From NCBI GenBank assembly GCA_945878575.1, contig CAMDUB010000155.1, forward strand, positions 1-41,881: a DNA stretch of 41,881 nucleotides. Reading direction: 5' to 3'. The position numbers were made by a program, and so were the translations under genes. The notes under the pieces are model-generated. The model saw only the letters and a list, made by a program, of their open reading frames with translations, was not told where the DNA came from and ran no database searches. Source of the DNA: Phycisphaera mikurensis NBRC 102666 (GTDB lineage Bacteria; Planctomycetota; Phycisphaerae; Phycisphaerales; SM1A02). Of this stretch, positions 6,230-13,431 are shown piece after piece. The first letter of the stretch is position 1. Every line of letters begins with the position of its first letter.

Positions 6230-7471
6230 TTAGGGAAGAATGGAGTCGGGCGGAATGTCCGGAGGAAGTTCCGGAAGTATGCGCTCTCGCTGATTCGGAT
6301 CGGAGTGCCAAGGGTCATCTTCATAGAAAGGACGCCAGTCGGCCGGATAGTGCATCGGGTATCCAAACTCGTAGCCCGAGCCGGGCCAGTACTGGTCAGC
6401 GATGAAACTGGCGTCCGGCGGCCACTCAAGGTATCGATGAAACGGACCTCGACGAAGTCCAGTTCGAGGATCAATGATCCAGTAGTAGTCTCCGAGGAAG
6501 ATGAGGGTCACCGCGTGCCCGCGGATCCCATATCCTTTCCGCATTTGAAGGATGCGAGGTTCGAGGATGGGCTGCCCCGGCGCGTGACGCTGAACGTACC
6601 ACCGGAGGAAGCGCCCTAGGAATTCTGCGAAGTCGTCGCAGTCAAACCCGCTGACGCCATCGTCCCACCACTGATCGGATTGGTAGAGGAGGAAGTGACG
6701 CTGGCGAAGTTTCTCCAGCCAGCGCTGGAAGATCTCTTCGGCCTCTTTCATCGCGCGGTCGGCATCCTGGATTTCCGCAGGCAGGTCGGGGAGCGGCGGC
6801 GGAGGCGGGTCTGGAATTGGATTTACGAGCGGAGGCAAGACTCCCAAGCGGAGACCTACTGTGGCAATGGACGCAGCCCCTTCCGAGACCAGCGCGTCAT
6901 CCAAGCCCATCAGGGGATCGCTCGCCGGAGCAAGCAGGGCCTCGACAAGTGCCTCACCGTGCCTGCAGTGGACATCTCCATCCTCGACGGTCGTATCAAG
7001 CAATCCGGTCGTCGTGTACATTCGAAATCGCGCTATCACCTGAGGGTCGTCCGCGAGCAGGTCGAGCAGCGTGTATGGCGTCACCGGATCCAGAGGGCGG
7101 AGACGGCCTGAGTAGATGCGAGAAAAGAGAGTGAGTGCTTCCCCGAATGGGTTGAGTTCGCCGGGTGGCGGCTGAATGTGCCACTCAAAGGCGGGATCCC
7201 TCAGCTCGTGCGGCAGGTCCTGCTGATCCCAATACCACGCAGCGTATCTCCGCAGTTCTGCGCGCAATTCCTCCGTCACGACGACCGTGGGCGCTGTGCT
7301 CCCGGCCTCGTCCGCGCGCGCGAGAGATCCAAACGCGAAGCTGAGCGACACGACCAACAGGAGCAAGAGGGATGCGGCAACACTTTGGTGAGGTGCGTCA
7401 CGCGCGCCATCGCTTCTCAGTGCCCAGGACGGCTCAGCAGTTGATGGATCGACGATCCGCATTCCCTCCAT
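6230..7471 (-). CDS. Secreted or membrane-anchored transglutaminase-like cysteine peptidase
   Basis: About 413 residues from ATG 7471 (GTG 7474 and ATG 7462 are in frame). A hydrophobic segment near residue 33 (VAASLLLLLVVSLSFAFGSL) ends in LARADE, a signal peptide or anchor. A proline-rich hinge (NPIPDPPPPPLPDLPAE, ~residue 219) precedes a papain-like/transglutaminase-like domain with Cys in SGFDCDDFAEFL (~279), His in IRGHAVTLIF (~320) and Asp in YWIIDPRTG (~335), the expected catalytic triad order. The substrate is unknown; BTLCP-type and transglutaminase-like proteases are the nearest families. The start lies exactly where repeat R1-B ends, and the R1 tail stop codon overlaps the ATG (TGATG), so the original N-terminus may have been replaced. 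Confidence 0.65.
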   Translation of the reverse strand: MEGMRIVDPSTAEPSWALRSDGARDAPHQSVAASLLLLLVVSLSFAFGSLARADEAGSTAPTVVVTEELRAELRRYAAWYWDQQDLPHELRDPAFEWHIQPPPGELNPFGEALTLFSRIYSGRLRPLDPVTPYTLLDLLADDPQVIARFRMYTTTGLLDTTVEDGDVHCRHGEALVEALLAPASDPLMGLDDALVSEGAASIATVGLRLGVLPPLVNPIPDPPPPPLPDLPAEIQDADRAMKEAEEIFQRWLEKLRQRHFLLYQSDQWWDDGVSGFDCDDFAEFLGRFLRWYVQRHAPGQPILEPRILQMRKGYGIRGHAVTLIFLGDYYWIIDPRTGLRRGPFHRYLEWPPDASFIADQYWPGSGYEFGYPMHYPADWRPFYEDDPWHSDPNQRERILPELPPDIPPDSILP

Positions 7472-7808
7472 CACCGTCCGACCCGCCCCGACGTGACCGG
7501 TCCACCCGCCAGATTTCCGATTTTCCTCCCAACTTCCCCCGATCGCACTCTCCGGTTCACGGCGATCCGAGCGTCAGAGCGTTTCCGGGGCAGGGTGGCC
7601 CTTCCGGCACCGTCCGGCCCGCTCCCCCGATCCGCGGTCACAAACGCGAGCGCGCGAAACGCCCGCCACGACGCCCCACGCGGGCCGATTCGGCCACACG
7701 GTCAGTCAACGAAAAGACCCGCCTCGACTTCGAGGCGGGCCTTGAACTCCCCGGTCGAAACGGCTTCAAACAGCGGTCGAATCGGGCGTCCCGCTCCAAG
7801 TCATAACC
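7470..7808. repeat. Dispersed repeat R1, copy B
   Basis: Matches copy A (834-1161) along its whole length and copy C (12684-12753) at the left end, where B and C share ATCACCGTCCGACCCGCCCC. It lies between the transglutaminase-like gene and the 3' end of AbiE system 2, whose toxin stop codon is only 6 nt beyond its GTCATAACCC end. On the minus strand it encodes a possible conserved tail, GRKIGNLAGGPVTSGR, with a stop at its left edge. Confidence 0.85.
7718..7739 (-). terminator. Intrinsic terminator within R1 copy B
   Basis: The same ten-base stem CCCGCCTCGA/TCGAGGCGGG as at 1069, followed on the minus strand by TCTTTTC. It lies 75 nt downstream of the abiE system 2 toxin gene and probably ends that operon's transcript. 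Confidence 0.75.
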
Positions 7809-7813
7809 CGCCA

Positions 7814-8719
7814 TCACCTCCACGGCCCGCCGGCCGGCCATCGATCGTGAGCGGCCTTCCCGGTGCGGGCAGCGCCGACGAGCGGCATCAGGAACTCGTG
7901 GAGCTGCGCGACGACCGTTGGCAGGTCAGGCGCGTCCGCCATGCCCATCTTGCGGAGGAAGGCTGCCCACTGCGCCTGCTTCATCGCATCGGTCCCGAAG
8001 GACGCTGAGATCCCGGTCGGTGTGCCGTCGGGCACGGTCGTCTGGCGGCGCTTGATCGTCTCGGTGACTGCGCTGGCGAGAATCGTGCCGTCGAAGTCCA
8101 TCGTCCGGCAGAGCGTCCAGATGTCGAAGTAGTCCTTCATGCGGCTGTTGGGCAGGCCGAGGACGAGCATGGCCTCGAGCTTCTCGGCGATGACGGTCTC
8201 CGGCGGATACGTCCGCACGATTGGCGCGGGAAGGTCGAGCAGCGGGCCGAACGCCATGCTGCGCGGTTCGGGCGTGATGCTGTCGCCGAAGCCGACGTCG
8301 ACCTGCAGCGGGATTCGCGCCTTGCCGAGCATGGCCATGACGTTCACTCGGATTCCGTCGTAGACGGCATCTTCGCGGATGGGGCGAGCGATCACCGATA
8401 CCGGGTCAAACGCCAGCCCGTCAGGCTCGACCGCGGTCGTGCAAATCTCGCGGAAGACCCGTTCCAGGCGTTCGGTCGATGGACTGCCGAACCCGAGCAG
8501 GTCCAGGTCCTGGGTCGGGCGGTGGGGTTTGTCAGCCCAGATCGCGAAGAGCATCGCGCCCTTCAGCACGAACGCGTCGGCGTGCGGACTCCGCATCATG
8601 CGGTAGAGCAGGCGTTCGACGCCGTAGCGCATCAGCAGGACGTTGAAAGTCTCGCTCCGCACGGCGCTGAGGTTCAGCAGCCGCTGCTTGACGGACTCCC
8701 GCCAGTCCGCTGTTGGCAC
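7814..8719 (-). CDS. AbiEii/AbiGii-family nucleotidyltransferase toxin (system 2)
   Basis: A 301-residue protein with GTG start at 8719, 6 nt after the antitoxin stop. It has the full family motif set: FNVLLMRYGVERLLYR, FVLKGAMLFAIW (KGA, ~53), PTQDLDLLGFG (D71, D73), IPLQVDVGFGD (D141), YPPETVIAEKLEAMLVLG and NSRMKDYFDIWTL. These define the type IV AbiEii/MenA toxin family, whose members transfer nucleotides and stop growth on phage infection or loss of the antitoxin. The C-terminal ~60 residues (RRQTTVPDGTP...) are normal for the family. The R1 repeat starts 6 nt beyond the stop. Confidence 0.88.
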   Translation of the reverse strand: MPTADWRESVKQRLLNLSAVRSETFNVLLMRYGVERLLYRMMRSPHADAFVLKGAMLFAIWADKPHRPTQDLDLLGFGSPSTERLERVFREICTTAVEPDGLAFDPVSVIARPIREDAVYDGIRVNVMAMLGKARIPLQVDVGFGDSITPEPRSMAFGPLLDLPAPIVRTYPPETVIAEKLEAMLVLGLPNSRMKDYFDIWTLCRTMDFDGTILASAVTETIKRRQTTVPDGTPTGISASFGTDAMKQAQWAAFLRKMGMADAPDLPTVVAQLHEFLMPLVGAARTGKAAHDRWPAGGPWR

Positions 8720-8725
8720 CTTTGC

Positions 8726-9331
8726 TCACGCCATGGCCTCCAGATACGGCCGCACGACCGATGCGACGCCGCACTTGGTCGCGCACCGCGCGATCGCATC
8801 TGGCGTGCATCGGCGCCTGCGAAGCACTTCGCGCATCGCCTCGAGGGCGACGTCGAGCCCGACATGCCGGCGGTAGCGGAAGCAATCGACGACCGTCTTC
8901 GTGGGGTTGTAGACCTTTACCGCCTGTCCCTCGATCTTCACGGAATCGACCCCCTCTGTCAGCGATGGGCCAGACGCGGTGATGAACCGCATCTGGGGTC
9001 GTTCGACGCGCGGACGATGGGAGCGCGCCGGGATCATCATCCAGACTTCATGCGGCCGTTGCGTGCCGATCCGGTGGTAGGCCAGGGCAGACAGCAGGCA
9101 GACCACGCCGTGTGGGCCGCGCATCGCTGCCACCGCAAGGTCGGTGTGTTCGGTTATCTCGCGGCCCGGCAGTTCGTAGATCCCGCGCTGTGTGCGAATG
9201 AGTTCGCCTGCGGCGACGAGGCGACGAAGCACTTCGGGATGGATGCCCTGTTCCACGGCGTGGCGAAGGCGAATCGCACCGCGTTGGCGGGCAAGCGCGA
9301 GCGCCTTGCCGGGCATGGAACGGGGCGACAT
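8726..9331 (-). CDS. AbiEi-family antitoxin (system 2)
   Basis: A 201-residue protein from ATG 9331. The N-terminal winged helix (GAIRLRHAVEQGIHPEVLRR, LVAAGELIRTQRGIYEL) is the AbiEi DNA-binding domain. It is followed by the AbiEi core, with GVVCLLSALAYHRIGTQRPH, EVWMMIPARSHRP, and VKVYNPTKTVVDCFRYRRHV, GLDVALEAMREVLRR. It neutralises the toxin encoded 6 nt downstream and should repress its own promoter at 9342-9369. Unlike system 1, this is the short canonical antitoxin. Confidence 0.88.
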   Translation of the reverse strand: MSPRSMPGKALALARQRGAIRLRHAVEQGIHPEVLRRLVAAGELIRTQRGIYELPGREITEHTDLAVAAMRGPHGVVCLLSALAYHRIGTQRPHEVWMMIPARSHRPRVERPQMRFITASGPSLTEGVDSVKIEGQAVKVYNPTKTVVDCFRYRRHVGLDVALEAMREVLRRRRCTPDAIARCATKCGVASVVRPYLEAMA

Positions 9332-9341
9332 GATGTGTAAG

Positions 9342-9369
9342 AGTATCGCACAATGCGGCTAGACAGCAA
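9342..9369 (-). promoter_or_regulatory. Probable promoter of abiE system 2
   Basis: On the minus strand, TTGCTG (9369-9364), a 16-nt spacer and GATACT (9347-9342) precede the ATG at 9331 by 10 nt. The leader is very short and no clear Shine-Dalgarno sequence is visible, as with the two other toxin-antitoxin promoters in this window. Confidence 0.45.
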
Positions 9370-9414
9370 CAAAAATACACACGGGTTTTGGTCGATAGCG
9401 GCAGGTCGGCACGG

Positions 9415-9464
9415 TCCGGAAAATCTTGCAGCCGGTTCGGCTCAGGAATCAGGGGGGAAGACCA
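9415..9464. repeat. Short dispersed repeat R2, copy 2
   Basis: GCAGCCGGTTCGGCTCAGG followed by AATCAGGGGGGAAGACCA at 9428-9464 matches 2055-2090. It stands about 45 nt upstream of the abiE promoter, so this module lies between R1-B and R2 just as the RelBE/ParDE-like pair lies between R1-A and R2 copy 1. Confidence 0.7.
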
Positions 9465-9500
9465 GCGGATTTGCGCGCCGCGAACTCGAACCACCACGGT

Positions 9501-10505
9501 TCAGGCTTCGCCGCCGGCTTCGCCACCAACCCAGAGGATCAGATCCGGTGACCGGTATTCTGCAAAGTGCGAGAGCCTCTCAATTGGCGTTGCCCCAAGA
9601 GCGCCGATTACCGCATCTGGAATCGGCGAGCCATGTGGGTTGTGAATGAGGGCCTTGGGAGGGAATGGCGGCCCGTGATACGTGAACGGTCGCTGGCCAT
9701 AGCCGAGCGGCTCTTCACGAGTAGCACGCATGATCTGATGCTGGTGCCTTATCAGGAGCACGCCATCAATGCTTGGAAACCTGATCGCCTGATCAAGGGC
9801 ATCTCTAAGGAAACTGCGCTCAGTCAGTAGCCCACTGTTGGGATGGCACAGTGCCGCCACTGCTTCCTGAACGAAGTCATCCCAGACGATGGAGAGAATG
9901 GTCGACGCAACGGGACGACGGGTGCGATAGGCGACGAACTTGGACTCAGCGGAGACGAGGAAATCTTTGACTGGATTGTCTCTGGGCAGGCTTGCTGGCC
10001 CCAACGACGGCGAGTTCGCGAAGCGAGCTGTGATCTGAAGGTGGTGTGCTGCCCGCTGACGCCCGTACTCAATGAGTCGCGGCGTCTTCACCTCCACGGA
10101 GAACCAGTGCCCCGACGCGCAGGCTTCGCATTCCGGATTCTTCATCCCGACAGCGATACCAGGCTCATGGCCGAAGCAGACGTTTCCTGCAGGGTCGAGA
10201 TCTGCGGCACGAATCGCACCCTCGACGACGTATATCTCGGAGAGGATCTGAATGATGCCTTCGTAAGGCACCTCGCCGATGCCACGAACAGCAGCCAGGC
10301 GCTCAATGAACTCAATCGCCAGAGACGGCCACGCTCGATCAAGCGTCGCAAGGGCTTCAGCCAACTCTGTTACGAATGGCCTCACGTTGTTGTCCGCCGC
10401 ATGGGCTGCGAACCAGTGCAGCATGTGCACTCGTTGGTGCGGGATTCGCGCGGCGAACTCGTGGATCACTGCCGCTCGGTCGAGTGGGACGGGCGTTGAC
10501 GGCAC
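9501..10505 (-). CDS. Unknown protein, possible PD-(D/E)XK nuclease fold
   Basis: A 334-residue protein with GTG start at 10505 (AGGA 7 nt before). No family was recognised with certainty. Residues ~86-142 contain IIQILSEIYVVEGAIRAADL, then NPECEACASGHWFSVEVKTP. An acidic residue followed by E138-V-K140 after a strand resembles the core of PD-(D/E)XK nucleases, and C126/C129/H133 could bind a metal. The C-terminal half has SIVWDDFVQEAVAALCHP and IDGVLLIRHQHQIMRA, the latter resembling a strand that reports on 'this host/region' in REase-like domains. It lies beside an abortive-infection module, so a defence role is possible but not shown. Confidence 0.4.
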   Translation of the reverse strand: MPSTPVPLDRAAVIHEFAARIPHQRVHMLHWFAAHAADNNVRPFVTELAEALATLDRAWPSLAIEFIERLAAVRGIGEVPYEGIIQILSEIYVVEGAIRAADLDPAGNVCFGHEPGIAVGMKNPECEACASGHWFSVEVKTPRLIEYGRQRAAHHLQITARFANSPSLGPASLPRDNPVKDFLVSAESKFVAYRTRRPVASTILSIVWDDFVQEAVAALCHPNSGLLTERSFLRDALDQAIRFPSIDGVLLIRHQHQIMRATREEPLGYGQRPFTYHGPPFPPKALIHNPHGSPIPDAVIGALGATPIERLSHFAEYRSPDLILWVGGEAGGEA

Positions 10506-10853
10506 GGCTCGATCCTATTCGTGGCACGGCGACACGTCCGAAGTCGCAAGAAAGGCCCCCGAGAGGAACCCTGCTGTTAAACTCGCGGGGTCTGTCAACC
10601 GGAGAGCGCGAGAGTCCGAGAGGGTTATGCTCGGTGGCCCGAGAGGAACCGTGACGGTTGCGCTCGGCCCCCGAGATTCGGTTTCGGAACAGAGAGCGCG
10701 GCTGCGGGAGGGCGGAGGTCGGCCCCCCCCGCAACTGCGGGAGTTTGACTCGATCCTCCTCGCGGCCGGTTCATGGCCCGAGCTGAAAATGTTCTTCACC
10801 CCCGACTTGATGCCACTCGAGCTGCGAGGATTCTGGGGGAAGACCGACACCAT
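10506..10853. other. Intergenic region without a supported gene
   Basis: Open frames on both strands read through this stretch, but they are low-complexity and unrecognisable. It contains two copies of CCGAGAGGAACC (about 10558 and 10637), a C-run near 10725, and a fragment resembling R2 (GGATTCTGGGGGAAGACC, about 10831-10850). It probably consists of degraded sequence plus the upstream region of the 9501-10505 gene. Confidence 0.4.
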
Positions 10854-11261
10854 TCATGGGTTGTTCGTTTCGCTCGCAGCGGCGAGTCGAACCAGCTCCC
10901 TGATCAGTTTCTCCGTAGGATTGCCCTGGGCTTTCATAGCTTCGCTGTAGGCGAGCGCGACGCCGTCCTGTCCGTAGACGATCCGCCGTGGCTTGCCGGG
11001 CTCGACGAGGTCGAGCGCCGTAGCAAGATCCGGTCCAGCGAACTCCATCGTGTGCCACCATGCACGCACGGTCGCGCTTGTGGCTTCCAACTCCTTGGGC
11101 ATCGGAACGCCCTCGGCTTGGTACGCCAGGAACACCTGCTGCTGAACGTAGTAAGCGTTGTTCAAACCGTTGCGCGCATCGTCCGCATGAGACTTCCCCG
11201 GACCCGAGCAAGCTCCGAAAGCGAAGGATACGAGACAGGCGCAAGCGATTCGGCGAATCAT
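10854..11261 (-). CDS. Small lipoprotein of unknown function
   Basis: A 135-residue protein. ATG 11261 is chosen over 11273 because it overlaps the upstream gene's stop as ATGA, the usual sign of coupling. The signal peptide MIRRIACACLVSFAFGAC ends in a lipobox (FGAC) followed by SGPGKSHADD. The mature part is mostly helical (NNAYYVQQQVFLAYQAEGVP, SATVRAWWHTMEFAGPDLAT, NPTEKLIRELVRLAAASE). No known domain was recognised. It is the second gene of a two-gene unit with the larger lipoprotein, so the two may act together at the envelope. Confidence 0.6.
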   Translation of the reverse strand: MIRRIACACLVSFAFGACSGPGKSHADDARNGLNNAYYVQQQVFLAYQAEGVPMPKELEATSATVRAWWHTMEFAGPDLATALDLVEPGKPRRIVYGQDGVALAYSEAMKAQGNPTEKLIRELVRLAAASETNNP

Positions 11262-12424
11262 GGGAAACACCATGGCGCAATGGTCCGGAGCTCAAAGCGC
11301 ATACGGGCCGCGAGGCACCTCTCGTATAGGGGATCTTCCGGTGGAGTGCCCGGAATTGGCCGGAAGGCGCAGTCCGCTCCGGGCGGGCAGGATGGCGTAT
11401 CAGGAGTTGGATGATCAAAGGCCTCAGCAAATGCAAGGGCAGCCGCGGAAGTCGGTGTCAATACATCACCCGCTACCGGAGTTTCGGAACCCAGTGACAG
11501 CAGAGTTCCGTCTGTGGCGAATGTCGCAGGAATGGACAGCCAGATGGTGAATGGCCCACGGAACAAGCCGCGCCGCGAGCGAATGGTGTACCGAACTTCC
11601 GCTCCGAGTGTCCCGCGACCGCTAGCGTCGATCGAGTAAGAGCAGCGCGGGTTCGAGCCGATGAGATCCAGTGTCGCCGCTTGGTCGTCGTTCCACACAT
11701 CAAGGGTCAGCCCTACCACGCGGCCTGTCCGCAACCCATCCGTCTGCGCGGTAGGACTTGTTAGGGCTATCAGCCCGGCTGCAGTCATCGTCTGTGAATG
11801 CGCCCCCCGCACGACCGTCAGGGTTGCACCCACGGGAAGTGAGTACTCCCGAGACTGGATGGTGTCGTCGGTGGTCTCAACGATGCCGAAACCAATTCCC
11901 AAGTCACGCAGTGCACCGACCGAGGACTCCTCAGGCACCAGTTGTCCCATGATGTTTGCTGCACGAAGGCCTGCTTGTCCACTTTGTGACAAGGACCAAT
12001 CAAAACGAAAGACCTCAGTTCGCGTGAAGATCGCACCTGGATTAGCCATTGCGGCGCCGCCGAAAATGTCACTCGCGGGGTTGGGCTTCAGTGGGACCTT
12101 GAGCCCGCATGCCTCGCCAGCGCGTATTAGATTCGACAGCAGAGTATTGAAGCGGTCCCACTCCTCATTTTGGCACGCTTGATAGAGCGCGCCGAGCCCC
12201 GTAGTCGGCGACTGTGCGGCGCTGATGATATCTGAGAGACAATCCCTACACGCTGACTGTTCGTTGGCAGGCCTTCGGCAACACTCATCGGCGGCTATCG
12301 CGAGCCGGCCGGCATATGCCCGAGCCTCGATGCAAAATCGGGTCTGTTCGCCACTGCAGCATCCTGCGATGCAGCACGATGCCACGAGCACTGACCAGAA
12401 AGCGGTCAACAATTTGTATGTCAT
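11258..12424 (-). CDS. Cysteine-rich lipoprotein of unknown function
   Basis: A 388-residue protein from ATG 12424, with GAGGAAC 4 nt before it; the open frame upstream of this runs into IS debris. The signal peptide MTYKLLTAFWSVLVASCC ends in the lipobox IAGC. A Cys-rich N-terminal region follows (ADECCRRPANEQSACRDCLS), then a beta-rich domain with SREYSLPVGATLTVVRG, RVVGLTLDVWNDDQAATLDL and RGLFRGPFTIWLSIPATFAT. The C-terminal tail is CPPGADCAFRPIPGTPPEDP. The role is unknown; the beta-sandwich character suggests a surface protein. Co-transcribed with 10854-11261 (4-nt overlap). Confidence 0.6.
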   Translation of the reverse strand: MTYKLLTAFWSVLVASCCIAGCCSGEQTRFCIEARAYAGRLAIAADECCRRPANEQSACRDCLSDIISAAQSPTTGLGALYQACQNEEWDRFNTLLSNLIRAGEACGLKVPLKPNPASDIFGGAAMANPGAIFTRTEVFRFDWSLSQSGQAGLRAANIMGQLVPEESSVGALRDLGIGFGIVETTDDTIQSREYSLPVGATLTVVRGAHSQTMTAAGLIALTSPTAQTDGLRTGRVVGLTLDVWNDDQAATLDLIGSNPRCSYSIDASGRGTLGAEVRYTIRSRRGLFRGPFTIWLSIPATFATDGTLLSLGSETPVAGDVLTPTSAAALAFAEAFDHPTPDTPSCPPGADCAFRPIPGTPPEDPLYERCLAARMRFELRTIAPWCFP

Positions 12425-12470
12425 GTTTGTTCCTCGCAGAAAGGCGGTCTCACTCCTGTTACTGGCACAA

Positions 12471-12597
12471 TGACAGGGGTGCGCTGAACAGGTACACCCG
12501 CTTCGAGAGACTCCTCTCGGCCAACGGGCCGAGAGGAGTCTTCGCTTGATGCGTTCGAACAGGAAGCGGCACCGTCCCGGGGAGGTGGTCGCGAAGC
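12471..12597 (+). mobile_element. IS3 left-end remnant
   Basis: From TGACAGGGGTGCGCTGAACA onward this copies the left end, leader and first codons of orfA of the IS at 4391-5619, but in the opposite orientation. The match includes AACAGGAAGCGGCACCGTCC and GAGGTGGTCGCGAAGC, then breaks off at 12597. No functional protein is encoded. Confidence 0.85.
12509..12540. promoter_or_regulatory. Perfect 14-bp leader hairpin in the IS3 remnant
   Basis: GACTCCTCTCGGCC-AACG-GGCCGAGAGGAGTC. The corresponding stem in the longer IS copy (about 5548-5584) is imperfect. In several IS elements, leader hairpins of this kind hide the transposase ribosome site in read-through transcripts; that role is inferred here. 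Confidence 0.55.
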
Positions 12598-12616
12598 GCC
12601 TTCCGTCACGGGCAGA

Positions 12617-12668
12617 GTGCCACCCATGTGCCCGGTACGGAGTGTCACCTATGTGACTGGATGTACGG
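12617..12668. repeat. Imperfect tandem repeat, IS-end-like
   Basis: GTGCCACCCATGTGCCCG..GTACGG (12617-12640) is followed by GTGTCACCTATGTGACTGG..GTACGG (12642-12668). Motifs of the type TGTCACCTATGTG are typical of IS481-like ends, so this may be a scar of another element between the IS3 remnant and R1-C. Confidence 0.4.
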
Positions 12669-12683
12669 TGTTCCATCACCCCT

Positions 12684-12753
12684 ATCACCGTCCGACCCGC
12701 CCCGACGTGACCGGCCCGGCCACCAGATTTCCGATTTTTCTCCCAACTACCCC
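12684..12753. repeat. Dispersed repeat R1, copy C (fragment)
   Basis: Matches the left 70 bp of R1-B (ATCACCGTCCGACCCGCCCC through CAGATTTCCGATTTT and CTCCCAACT). It forms the last codons and the stop of the sigma factor gene on the minus strand. Confidence 0.75.
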
Positions 12754-13431
12754 GAACCGCTGCCCCAAAGACGAGAGCGCCGAGCCCCCGCCACGGTGCG
12801 CCTCGCAGGCCCTCCCGGCCCCGGGCTGAGGGGCAACCGACAGGGCGGCCGCTGCGCGCCGGCCCCAGGCTCGAGCGAAGTCTCGGAGCTCCCTCTGGAG
12901 CCTAGACCTGATCCTCTGCCAGCGCTTGCGGACCGTTACGGCTTGCAGGCCTGTGGCAGCTGCGACCTGGTCCCACGGGATGTTCTCATTCCGCATCCGG
13001 ACAATATCTCGATCGACAGGATCGAGCGTGTCCAGCGCGGCTGCAAGTCTGGTTCGCAACTCTTGATTCATCCCTCCGGGCGATCCGAACGACCCCGACC
13101 CCGGAGCTCGGGCCGAACTGTCCACGTGATCAGCATCCTCCGGCATCTGCTGGCCGGCGAGAAGTCGACGTCGCGCCTTCCGGATGAAATCGAAGGTCAC
13201 GTGTTTCGCAAACCGGAACCCCAGCCTTCTGATGTCCTCCTCTTTGATGAAGCGTGGACAACGCAGCAGGAACACGAAGAGATCCTGCATGGCCGTGTGC
13301 GCGATGTCGCTCGTGTGCAGGTCGCAGGTTCGACGCCCCTTCCTGCAGGCCCGGATGTACGGATAGAGCGCCTCGGCAAGCCCCTCGGGGATTCGCTCAT
13401 GGTTGGGCAGTTCTGGGTGACTCTCCGGCAT
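12685..13431 (-). CDS. ECF-type RNA polymerase sigma factor
   Basis: A 248-residue protein from ATG 13431, which lies inside the end of the kinase gene (35-nt overlap); an earlier in-frame ATG at 13470 is possible. Region 2 spans ~35-95, including HTSDIAHTAMQDLFVFLLRC and RLGFRFAKHVTFDFIRKARR (core binding and -10 recognition). Region 4 has LDTLDPVDRDIVRMRNENIP and QVAAATGLQAVTVRKRWQRI (-35 recognition helix-turn-helix). No anti-sigma gene is adjacent; the overlapping kinase gene suggests control by phosphorylation. The last ~20 residues (GRKIGNLVAGPVTSGR and stop) are read from repeat R1-C, so the native C-terminus was replaced or extended. Confidence 0.82.
   Translation of the reverse strand: MPESHPELPNHERIPEGLAEALYPYIRACRKGRRTCDLHTSDIAHTAMQDLFVFLLRCPRFIKEEDIRRLGFRFAKHVTFDFIRKARRRLLAGQQMPEDADHVDSSARAPGSGSFGSPGGMNQELRTRLAAALDTLDPVDRDIVRMRNENIPWDQVAAATGLQAVTVRKRWQRIRSRLQRELRDFARAWGRRAAAALSVAPQPGAGRACEAHRGGGSALSSLGQRFGVVGRKIGNLVAGPVTSGRVGR

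Noticed and set aside
1150-7808. R1 ends (GTCATAACCC) as integron attC-like sites
   Set aside because: No paired RYYYAAC/GTTRRRY core sites or attC-type imperfect dyad were found around them.
10279-10950. Plus-strand frame of 223 codons
   Set aside because: Half of it is antisense to the 9501-10505 gene and the rest is low-complexity; no supporting start signal.
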